Source of the DNA: Martinezella rhizogenes
GTDB taxonomy: Bacteria > Pseudomonadota > Alphaproteobacteria > Rhizobiales > Rhizobiaceae
Assembly: GCF_000799715.1 (NCBI RefSeq)
Contig: NZ_JUHG01000011.1
Span: 1,488,001 to 1,552,000, forward strand
Direction: 5' to 3'
DNA length: 64,000 bases
Below are positions 57,315 through 64,000 of this stretch, one piece after another (position 1 is the first letter of the stretch; each line of letters opens with the position of its first letter). Position numbers and translations under genes: made by a program. The notes beneath the pieces are model-generated. The model had not been told where the DNA came from. It was given only the letters and a program-made list of their open reading frames with translations, and did not search any database.

Positions 57315-57328
57315 TGTAAACGTTTCCG
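57315..57328. promoter_or_regulatory. Candidate LacI-type operator before isomerase operon
   Basis: TGTAAACGTTTCCG matches the TGTAAA-CG-TTTACA LacI-family pattern in its left half and central CG, with two changes in the right half. It lies 26 bases before the isomerase ATG. The left half equals those of the two sites at 61199-61235. Confidence 0.5.
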
Positions 57329-57501
57329 ATCCATCTTAACGCCCAGTTCCAGATGAACAAGGCGCAATTTCCTCGAAAAACAATAGGGCCGTCCGGCCGA
57401 AAGTCGAATGCATCGCGACCTAATCATGGCCCGTCGCGGACGGCAAGAGGTACGTGCCGCAAAAATCGTCGCGCCGTGCTAAACTCTTGGGCGGGGCGCA
57501 T

Positions 57502-57529
57502 AAAAAACGCCCGCCGAAACCGGCGGGCG
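57502..57529 (-). terminator. Rho-independent terminator of ABC sugar operon
   Basis: On the minus strand a perfect nine-pair stem CGCCCGCCG/CGGCGGGCG with a four-base loop is followed by six T. It lies 21 bases after the stop of the solute-binding protein gene and ends the ABC transporter operon. Confidence 0.9.
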
Positions 57530-57549
57530 CATGTGTTTAAAGCAGCCAA

Positions 57550-58497
57550 TCAGAACGGCGAATCGGGGAAATAGAAATCCTTGGCATTGTCCTTGGTGAC
57601 GAGGGTCGCATCCAGGATGTAACTGCCACGAACCGGAATCTGATTGTAGAAGTTGGCGGCGGTCAGCTCCATGGCCGTCCCGACCATTGCCGGCGGATAG
57701 AGCACGTCGACCGGGATCAGCTTGTCGCCATCCATGACCTTCTTGATCATATCCTTGGAGCCGGCGCCGGCGATGACATACTGGATGTCGGTACGCTTGG
57801 CCTGATCGATCGCCTGCAGCACGCCGACGGCCATGTCGTCATCCTGGCACCAGACGACGTCGATCTTCGGGAACTTTGTCAGATAGTCCTGCATGACCTT
57901 GAAGGCGTCGTCGCGGTTCCAGTTGCCATACTGGCGGTCGAGAATCTTGACATTGGAGCCGGCGATACCCTTGTCGAAACCGTCCTGGCGCTGCTGATCG
58001 ATCGGGATCGGCAGGCCACGGATGACGACGACCTGCGCATCCGGCGTATTCTTCTTGATGTATTCGCCCGCCGTCTGGCCCAACGCTGGATTGTTGCCGG
58101 CGACATAGAGATCGCGGACGGAATTGTCGTTGTTGCTCGGCGCACGGTCGACGAGCGTGACGAACTTGCCCTTGTCCTTGACTTCCTTGATGGCGTTGAC
58201 CAGCGGATCCGGATCGGAGGGCAGGATCACGAGGGCATCGATACCCTGGGTCTCGAGGTCCTGAACCGCATTGGCCTGGCTTGCCGGATCCGGCGAAGTC
58301 TTGACGATGACGGTGAGCCCCGGATGTTCCGCCATCAAGAGCTTGGCGACGCGTTCGGCATGGAAGACGACGCCCGAGGTCCAGCCATGATCCGCCGCCG
58401 GAATGGAAACGCCGATGGTCACTTTCTTGTCTTCGGCGTGCACTGTGCCGGCCAGAGCCGCCATCACGATCGCCAAACCAAATAGTCTTTTACGCAT
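57550..58497 (-). CDS. Sugar ABC transporter solute-binding protein (ribose type)
   Basis: The 315-residue protein has a signal peptide (LFGLAIVMAALAGTVHA) and a two-lobed periplasmic-binding fold with VTIGVSIPAADHGWTSG, DALVILPSDPDPL and VVWCQDDDMAVGVLQAI, as in ribose-type receptors. The ATG has a GGGAGGAT site. The ligand is unknown but should be a sugar or glycoside. It is the last gene of the operon ATPase-permease-receptor, with a strong terminator after it. Confidence 0.93.
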   Translation of the reverse strand: MRKRLFGLAIVMAALAGTVHAEDKKVTIGVSIPAADHGWTSGVVFHAERVAKLLMAEHPGLTVIVKTSPDPASQANAVQDLETQGIDALVILPSDPDPLVNAIKEVKDKGKFVTLVDRAPSNNDNSVRDLYVAGNNPALGQTAGEYIKKNTPDAQVVVIRGLPIPIDQQRQDGFDKGIAGSNVKILDRQYGNWNRDDAFKVMQDYLTKFPKIDVVWCQDDDMAVGVLQAIDQAKRTDIQYVIAGAGSKDMIKKVMDGDKLIPVDVLYPPAMVGTAMELTAANFYNQIPVRGSYILDATLVTKDNAKDFYFPDSPF

Positions 58498-58562
58498 GTT
58501 TCATCCTCCCAGATAGAGACAGGGCCTTGTCATAAGAACCGGGCGCCCCCTGACCCGGTTAT

Positions 58563-59576
58563 TCACGATTTGCGCGCAAGCGAACGCTGAACCAGCATGG
58601 CGATGATGATGATCGCGCCCTGGATAGCGCTCAGCAGATACTCGCTGATGAAATTGGAAAGCAGCATGATGTTGCCGACGAGCTCGAGGATGAAGGCACC
58701 GCAGATCGTGCCCCATACCCTGCCCGCACCACCTTTCAGCGCCGTTCCACCGACAACGACGGCGGTGATCGCCTGCAACTCCCAGAGAATACCCGTCGTT
58801 GCCGATGTGGAGCCAAGCCGTGGCACATAAAGAAGCACCGCGATGGCGACGCAAAACCCCTGGATAATGAAGGCGATGGTCCGCACGCGATTGACCGCCA
58901 CGCCGGAATAACGCGCGACGTCACGGCTAGAGCCGACGGCGATGACGTGCCGCCCGTAGCGGGTGCGATAAAGAATGAAGGCCGCAACACAGGTGACGGC
59001 AAGGATGACCACGATCGGAACTGGTACACCGAGCACTGAGCCGTAATAGGCGGGCTTATAAAGCGCCTGCACCTCGGCCGAGCGCAGGGTGATCGCGCCG
59101 CCCTGCGACAACCATGTCGTCAAGCCACGGTAGACGCCCATGGTGCCGAGCGTCGCGATGAAAGGTTCGATCTTGCCCATGGTCGTGATCAGACCATTGG
59201 CCAGGCCGCACAGGACACCGGCGACGATCGCGAACAACACGGCGGCGGCCAGCATCAGGGTCGGATCCGCGATGACGCCCGAATTCATCAGGAGGATCAT
59301 CAGGCTGGCAACGAAGGCGACCATTGCGCCGACCGACAAATCGAGATCGCCCGCCGAGATGACGAAGGTCGCTCCCACGGCGATGATCGCGATAAAGGCG
59401 CATCTCGTCGCGACATTGGTGAGATTGGTCATGCCGATGAAGTTCGGATTGACCAATGCGCCCACGATCAGAAGCAGTATCAGCGCCGCAAACGGTGCCA
59501 CGGCCCTGAGATCGACATCCCGCCAGGAACGGCCCCGCCGACCGGTTTTCTCGCTACTATCCTCGCCCACGCTCAT
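58563..59576 (-). CDS. Sugar ABC transporter permease (RbsC type)
   Basis: The 337-residue protein has about eight to ten membrane helices and the ribose-type permease motifs DLDLSVGAMVAF, NGLITTMGKIEPFIATLGTM and VVVGGTALKGGAGRVWGT. The ATG at 59576 is chosen; a GGGAGG site lies 12 bases upstream, and a TTG at 59582 is an alternative. It lies 62 bases after the ATPase gene and 65 bases before the receptor gene, so all three are one operon. Confidence 0.93.
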   Translation of the reverse strand: MSVGEDSSEKTGRRGRSWRDVDLRAVAPFAALILLLIVGALVNPNFIGMTNLTNVATRCAFIAIIAVGATFVISAGDLDLSVGAMVAFVASLMILLMNSGVIADPTLMLAAAVLFAIVAGVLCGLANGLITTMGKIEPFIATLGTMGVYRGLTTWLSQGGAITLRSAEVQALYKPAYYGSVLGVPVPIVVILAVTCVAAFILYRTRYGRHVIAVGSSRDVARYSGVAVNRVRTIAFIIQGFCVAIAVLLYVPRLGSTSATTGILWELQAITAVVVGGTALKGGAGRVWGTICGAFILELVGNIMLLSNFISEYLLSAIQGAIIIIAMLVQRSLARKS

Positions 59577-59638
59577 ATCCAAAACCAACCTCCCGTCCCA
59601 TTATACCTGGGAATTCGCCCGTGTTTTTTGCCGCCTGA

Positions 59639-61162
59639 TTAGGCAGCCGCCTTTTTCTTCAAACCCGCCGCGTAGCGCATGATTTCCTGCTCGGAGATCT
59701 CCTCGCCTTCGAGCACGCCGACGATCCGGCCCTCGCGCATCACGGCAACGCGCGTGCACAGCCCGATGACCTCGGGCATCTCCGACGAGACCACAATGAT
59801 CGAGTGGCCGTCGCGCGCCAGCGCCGAAATGAAATGATAGATCTGCTGCTTGGTGCCGACGTCGATGCCGCGGGTCGGCTCGTCGATGATGATGATCTGC
59901 GGCTCGGTCTCCATGACCTTGGCCAGAAGCAATTTCTGCTGGTTGCCGCCGGACATGCGGCCGGCGACGATATTGCCGTCGCGCACGCGGATATCAAAAC
60001 GACGGCGCGCCCGCGTGAGCGCATCGGCCTCGCTTGCGGCACTGAGATAGCCAAACTTGCCGTGCCGATCGAGCGATTGCAGGGTGAGGTTCGCCGTCAT
60101 GCCCGAATTGAGAAGTAGGCCCTTGGATTTACGGTCCTTGGTCATATAGGCAAGGCCCGAGCCGATCGCGGCGTGAACGTCATGCGCCGGCACGGATTGC
60201 CCGTTGACGATGACCTCGCCGGCAGCGCGCGAGCGTAGCCCGACCACCGCCTCCATCAACTCCGTGCGCCCGGACCCAATCATGCCGGAAAAGCCGAGAA
60301 TCTCGCCCTTGCGCACCTCAAAGCTCGCATCGTGGACATAGCCCGTCGAAACCGAGTTGACGCTGAGCACGATCTCTTCGTCGACATCAGGCTCATGTTT
60401 GGCGGGATAGAGGCTGGAAAGCTCGCGCCCGACCATCAGCTGGGCAATCGATTCACCATCGAGCAGCGATGTCGGCGATGTCTTCACCCACTGGCCGTCG
60501 CGCAGGACCGTGACCCGGTCCGTCAACTCCATGACCTCATCGAGCTTGTGGGAGACGAAGACGAAGCTCGTTCCCTGGTCGCGCAGCTTTCGCACCTGCT
60601 TGAACAGGAAGTTGGTTTCCTCCCGCGACAGCACGGCGGTCGGTTCGTCCATGAAGACGATCCGCGCGTCGCGGCTGATCGCCTTGGCGATTTCTACCAT
60701 CTGCTTGTCGGCAATGGAGAGCGTGCCGATCAGCGCATTCTCATCGACATGCGAACCGAGAAGATCGAGGACACGCCGCGTTTCCGCCCGCATATGCTTA
60801 CGATCGAGCACGCCGTAACGCGTAACCTCGCGGCCGAGAAACAGGCTCTCGGTAACCGTCAGATGTTCAGCGAGATTGAATTCCTGATGGATGATGACAA
60901 TGCCGAGGGCTTCGGCGGCGCCATTCGGCGGCAGCTTCACCGGCTTGCCGTCGAGCAGGATCTCGCCGGAGCTTGGCTGCTCGAAACCGGAGAGAACCTT
61001 GACGAGCGTCGACTTGCCGGCGCCGTTCTCACCCATGAGTGCATGGATCTCGCCGGCCCGTAGATCGAAATTGACGCTGAACAGAACCTGCACGCCACTG
61101 AAGGACTTGCAAATCCTCCTCGCGGACAGCACCACAGCGCCGTCGACGGCCTCCGAACCCAT
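59639..61162 (-). CDS. Sugar ABC transporter ATPase (two NBDs)
   Basis: The 507-residue protein has two fused nucleotide-binding domains. The first has Walker A GENGAGKST, Walker B FMDEPTA and an SIADKQ signature; the second has the altered Walker A GMIGSGRTE, signature MSGGNQQK and Walker B IIDEPTRG, the usual arrangement for ribose-type ATPases. The ATG at 61162 has a CAGGGAGGAAG site. Upstream, the divergent gap to the LacI gene holds twin palindromes at 61199-61235. Confidence 0.95.
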   Translation of the reverse strand: MGSEAVDGAVVLSARRICKSFSGVQVLFSVNFDLRAGEIHALMGENGAGKSTLVKVLSGFEQPSSGEILLDGKPVKLPPNGAAEALGIVIIHQEFNLAEHLTVTESLFLGREVTRYGVLDRKHMRAETRRVLDLLGSHVDENALIGTLSIADKQMVEIAKAISRDARIVFMDEPTAVLSREETNFLFKQVRKLRDQGTSFVFVSHKLDEVMELTDRVTVLRDGQWVKTSPTSLLDGESIAQLMVGRELSSLYPAKHEPDVDEEIVLSVNSVSTGYVHDASFEVRKGEILGFSGMIGSGRTELMEAVVGLRSRAAGEVIVNGQSVPAHDVHAAIGSGLAYMTKDRKSKGLLLNSGMTANLTLQSLDRHGKFGYLSAASEADALTRARRRFDIRVRDGNIVAGRMSGGNQQKLLLAKVMETEPQIIIIDEPTRGIDVGTKQQIYHFISALARDGHSIIVVSSEMPEVIGLCTRVAVMREGRIVGVLEGEEISEQEIMRYAAGLKKKAAA

Positions 61163-61198
61163 CACTTCCTCCCTGTGGCTCCACCCACTTTCCATGCT

Positions 61199-61235
61199 AT
61201 GTAAACCTTTACATATGGAGTGTAAAGGTTTACAT
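61199..61235. promoter_or_regulatory. Twin LacI-type operators, 21 bp centre to centre
   Basis: ATGTAAACCTTTACAT (61199-61214) is a perfect palindrome apart from its CC centre. GTGTAAAGGTTTACAT (61220-61235) is an inverted near-copy. The centres are 21 bp apart, two turns of DNA. They lie between the ABC operon and the divergent LacI gene, and are the probable sites of that regulator. Confidence 0.75.
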
Positions 61236-61328
61236 CGTTGGTTATTGCACAAATCTTCAAGGTCGCCTTTGACCTCCACCGAAGTCTGTGTAGTGTCCGG
61301 TCCGAGACGAGACCCAAGGCAGAGCGCA

Positions 61329-62354
61329 GTGTCGAATTCCACGCCCGCAACCATCGAAGACGTCGCCCGAATTGCCAATGTTTCGATCGCCACAGTCTCC
61401 CGGGCCATCCATATGCCGGAGAAGGTCGCAAATTCGACGCGGCTGAAGGTCAATCAAGCGATTGCGATCACCGGCTATACGACCAACGCCATGGCGCGCA
61501 GCCTGCGGCTCGGTCGGTCGAACATGATTCTGGTCGTTGCCCCTGATATCGGCGATCCCAATTTCTCCAATATTCTCATTGGACTGGAAAACGAGGCGCG
61601 GTCGCACGGCTACGGCATTTTGATCGGCCACACGCAGAACGATGCCCAGCGCGGGCTGGAATATCTGAAATTCCTGAATTCCAACCAGGCGGCCGGATTG
61701 ATCCTGTTCACCGGCATTCTGCCCTTCGGACACCAGACGATGACGGCACGTCTACCGCCGAGCGTCGGCGTCTTCGAGCCGGTCTTCAACGGCGGCATTC
61801 CCTATGTCGGGGTCGACGATATCGCCGGCGCCCGCAAGGCCGTCGACCTCCTGATCGCCGAGGGCCACCGCAAGATTGCCTTCATCGGCGACTCCCGCAC
61901 CCGCCTTGCCTATAGCCGGCGGCGCATGGGCTATGAGGCGGGGATGGACGCCGCCGAGATCGCGGCCGAGCTCCGCATCGTCTTCGAAGGCGACGGCACC
62001 ATCGAAAGCGGGCGGCTGGCCGTCGAGCAGCTTTTCATGCGCGACACGCTGCCGACAGCCTTCATGTGCGTCAACGATCAGACCGCAATCGGGGTGATGA
62101 TCGGGCTGAAGGCACGCGGCTATGATATCCCCGAGGATTTCTCGGTAACCGGCTTCGACGACGTGCCGCAGGCCGTGTTCATGTCGCCGTCGCTGACGAC
62201 GATCCGGCAACCGCGCACCGCCATCGGCAAGCATGCGATGGCGCTCCTGCTCGAGCTCCTCTCGGACGGCCAGCCCCCCGAGGCGGAAATCCTGCTGCTG
62301 CCCGACCTGGTAGTCCGCAACTCTGTCTCGGCACCCTCGCGTATGCGGCGATAG
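61329..62354 (+). CDS. LacI-family regulator of the ABC sugar operon
   Basis: The 341-residue protein starts at a GTG (61329). The N-terminal helix-turn-helix is PATIEDVARIANVSIATVSRAI, and the effector domain resembles sugar receptors (VDLLIAEGHRKIAFIGD, VTGFDDVPQAV). It is divergent from the ABC operon with twin operators between them, so it probably represses the ABC genes and itself until its sugar is present. A similar site upstream of the isomerase operon suggests a second target. Confidence 0.92.
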   Translation: MSNSTPATIEDVARIANVSIATVSRAIHMPEKVANSTRLKVNQAIAITGYTTNAMARSLRLGRSNMILVVAPDIGDPNFSNILIGLENEARSHGYGILIGHTQNDAQRGLEYLKFLNSNQAAGLILFTGILPFGHQTMTARLPPSVGVFEPVFNGGIPYVGVDDIAGARKAVDLLIAEGHRKIAFIGDSRTRLAYSRRRMGYEAGMDAAEIAAELRIVFEGDGTIESGRLAVEQLFMRDTLPTAFMCVNDQTAIGVMIGLKARGYDIPEDFSVTGFDDVPQAVFMSPSLTTIRQPRTAIGKHAMALLLELLSDGQPPEAEILLLPDLVVRNSVSAPSRMRR

Positions 62355-62366
62355 GGATCCATAGCG

Positions 62367-62723
62367 ATGCCACTCGGTAGGATCACCCTTTACGTCCGCG
62401 ATGTGGAAGCGACGATCGGCTTTTACGAGAAGCATTTTGGCTTCAAGCCACTCAGGCTCGAAGGCGATCGGATTGTCGAGTTGCTGTCGCAGGATGGCGG
62501 CGCCAATTTGATGATCCATCCGGCGGGAAAGGCCCAGAAGATGGGCCAGGTGCTGGTGAAACTGGGCTTCGACGTGGAAGATGTCGAAGCATTCCGCGCC
62601 AAATGCGCTGCCGAAGGACTTGAATTCGGACGCTTGCATCAGGCAGACGGCTATGTGTTCGCCAATGCCAAGGACCCCTCCGGAAACCCCATAGCGATTT
62701 CCAGCCGCGCATTCAGGCGGTAG
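62367..62723 (+). CDS. VOC-family (glyoxalase-like) protein
   Basis: The 118-residue product has the paired beta-alpha-beta fold of glyoxalase/bleomycin-resistance proteins (ITLYVRDVEATIGFYEKHFGF, YVFANAKDPSGNPIAI). Potential metal ligands are few. It starts 12 bases after the LacI stop, so it is probably co-transcribed with it. Its substrate is unknown, and it converges on the xylA gene. Confidence 0.85.
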   Translation: MPLGRITLYVRDVEATIGFYEKHFGFKPLRLEGDRIVELLSQDGGANLMIHPAGKAQKMGQVLVKLGFDVEDVEAFRAKCAAEGLEFGRLHQADGYVFANAKDPSGNPIAISSRAFRR

Positions 62724-62766
62724 CTCGGGAGGCGATGAGCACCGCCTCCCGGATATCATCGATCCA

Positions 62767-64000
62767 TCAAACGTAACGGTTGACGATATTTTCCAGCAGT
62801 TCCTGCTTGCCGGACTTCGGCTGCGGGTTGATGTTCTTGGCCTCGACCCATTCTGCGATCTGGTCGAGCGAGTATTCGCCGCGGAGCAGCTTCTGGCTTT
62901 CAGCCGAATCCCAACCGGCGTAACGATCGGCGAGCGGCTGCGACAGGGCCTTGTCCTCGATCATCTTAGCGGCTGCCTTCAGACCACGGGCGCAGCAATC
63001 CATGCCACCGATATGGCCGATCAGCAGGTCTGCCGGATCGAGCGACTGACGGCGCAGCTTGGAATCGAAGTTGGTGCCGCCGCTCGTGAAGCCGCCGCCC
63101 GCCAGAACCTGGTAATAGGCAAGCGACATTTCCGGAACATTGTTCGGGAACTGGTCGGTATCCCAGCCAGACTGGTAGTCGTTGCGGTTCATGTCGATCG
63201 AGCCGAAGATACCGAGCGCGTTGGCAAGCGCCAGTTCGTGCTCGAAGGAATGGCCGGCGAGGATCGCGTGGCCTTGCTCGATGTTCAGCTTCACTTCGTT
63301 TTCGAGGCCGTTCTTCTTCAGGAAGCCATAGACGGTCGCGACATCGTAGTCATACTGATGCTTGGTCGGCTCCTGCGGCTTCGGCTCGATCAGGATCGCG
63401 CCCTTGAAGCCGATCTTGTGCTTGTACTCGACCACCAGGTTGAGGAAGCGGCCCATCTGGTCCAGTTCGCGCTTCAGGTCGGTGTTGAGCAGGGTTTCAT
63501 AGCCTTCGCGGCCACCCCAGAGCACATAGTTTTCGCCGCCGAGCTTATGCGTCGCGTCCATGCAGGTCTTCACGGTCGCTGCCGAGAAAGCGAAGACATC
63601 CGGATCCGGATTGGTCGCGGCACCTGACATGAAGCGGCGGTTGGAGAACAGGTTCGCGGTGCCCCACAAAAGCTTGACGCCGGTGTCGGCCTGCTTCTGC
63701 GCGAAATAGTCGACGATCTCGTTGAGGTTCTTGGTGTTCTCGGCGAAATTCTTGCCTTCCGGACGCACATCGGCGTCGTGGAAGCAGTAGTAGGGCGAAC
63801 CGAGCAGGGTGAAGAATTCGAAGGCGACGTCGGCCTTCAGCTTGGCGGCTGCCATCGTATCTTCAAACCAGGGACGCAGGAAGGTCTGGCCGCCAAAGGG
63901 GTCGCCGCCCGGCCAGGTGAAGGTGTGCCAGTAGGCAACGGCAAACCGCAGATGGTCTTCCATGCGCTTGCCGAGGACCACTTCGTCCTTGTTGTAATGG
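62767..64000 (-). CDS. xylA: Xylose isomerase, 5' end cut by window edge
   Basis: XylA converts xylose to xylulose, the entry step of xylose use. The frame is open to the window edge: base 63999 begins a codon that reads [11 protein letters not shown], so about 411 residues are visible and about 25-30 at the N terminus are missing (family length about 436). Metal-ligand blocks such as [24 protein letters not shown] and the [20 protein letters not shown] block are intact. A start at 63981 is internal and should not be used. Confidence 0.97.
   Translation of the reverse strand, partial: HYNKDEVVLGKRMEDHLRFAVAYWHTFTWPGGDPFGGQTFLRPWFEDTMAAAKLKADVAFEFFTLLGSPYYCFHDADVRPEGKNFAENTKNLNEIVDYFAQKQADTGVKLLWGTANLFSNRRFMSGAATNPDPDVFAFSAATVKTCMDATHKLGGENYVLWGGREGYETLLNTDLKRELDQMGRFLNLVVEYKHKIGFKGAILIEPKPQEPTKHQYDYDVATVYGFLKKNGLENEVKLNIEQGHAILAGHSFEHELALANALGIFGSIDMNRNDYQSGWDTDQFPNNVPEMSLAYYQVLAGGGFTSGGTNFDSKLRRQSLDPADLLIGHIGGMDCCARGLKAAAKMIEDKALSQPLADRYAGWDSAESQKLLRGEYSLDQIAEWVEAKNINPQPKSGKQELLENIVNRYV

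Overview
The window looks like chromosomal DNA of a Rhizobium-type alphaproteobacterium. The evidence is the high G+C content, the glgPBCA-pgm-glgX glycogen cluster, a four-subunit sarcosine oxidase operon, the three-gene pntAA-pntAB-pntB transhydrogenase, an aa3-type cytochrome oxidase subunit IV, a group-IV ornithine decarboxylase with a long leader, and rhizobial palindromic intergenic repeats. No phage, transposase, plasmid-transfer gene, CRISPR array, rRNA or tRNA was recognised.

Layout. 1-10.7 kb: glycogen metabolism (glgP cut by the window edge, glgB, glgC, glgA, pgm, then an intergenic repeat and glgX). 10.8-16.9 kb: a MaoC-like hydratase, then on the minus strand soxB-(secreted protein)-soxD-soxA-soxG with overlapping stop and start codons. 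17-25.8 kb: two small orphan genes, rpsU, a TPR lipoprotein, a FAD amine oxidase, an HWE histidine kinase, the pnt operon and coxIV. 26-34.3 kb: a c-di-GMP protein with an intact EAL domain and a degenerate GGDEF domain, an orphan TRAP receptor, a class-I glutamine amidotransferase-like hydrolase, a LacI-hydroxyacid dehydrogenase pair, and a divergent MarR/creatininase pair. 34.3-40.7 kb: two regulated modules. One is a Zur-box-preceded COG0523 GTPase-WD40-serine acetyltransferase operon. The other is a Pho-box-preceded phospholipase C-family and di-haem peroxidase pair. 40.7-50.2 kb: GNAT, ornithine decarboxylase with its leader, LysR, DUF1007-NicO metal exporter, DUF533, eda, CYTH-CHAD pair and trhO. 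50.2-64 kb: a CHASE4-like/GGDEF/EAL protein, an FMN reductase, and a carbohydrate region with a GH1 glucosidase, Gfo/Idh dehydrogenase, TIM-barrel isomerase, ribose-type ABC transporter, a divergent LacI regulator with twin operators, a VOC protein and xylA (cut by the edge).

How parts fit together. The glg genes make and break glycogen. The sox genes demethylate sarcosine and pass the one-carbon unit to folate. The carbohydrate region reads as uptake and oxidation of an unidentified glycoside; similar TGTAAA operators upstream of the ABC operon and of the dehydrogenase/isomerase operon suggest one LacI regulator controls both. The most interesting candidates are the phosphate-starvation module pairing a secreted phosphoesterase with a MauG/CcpA-like di-haem protein, the Zur-box GTPase-WD40-CysE operon, and the structured ornithine decarboxylase leader. 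All functional statements are inferred from sequence; no searches or folding programs were run.
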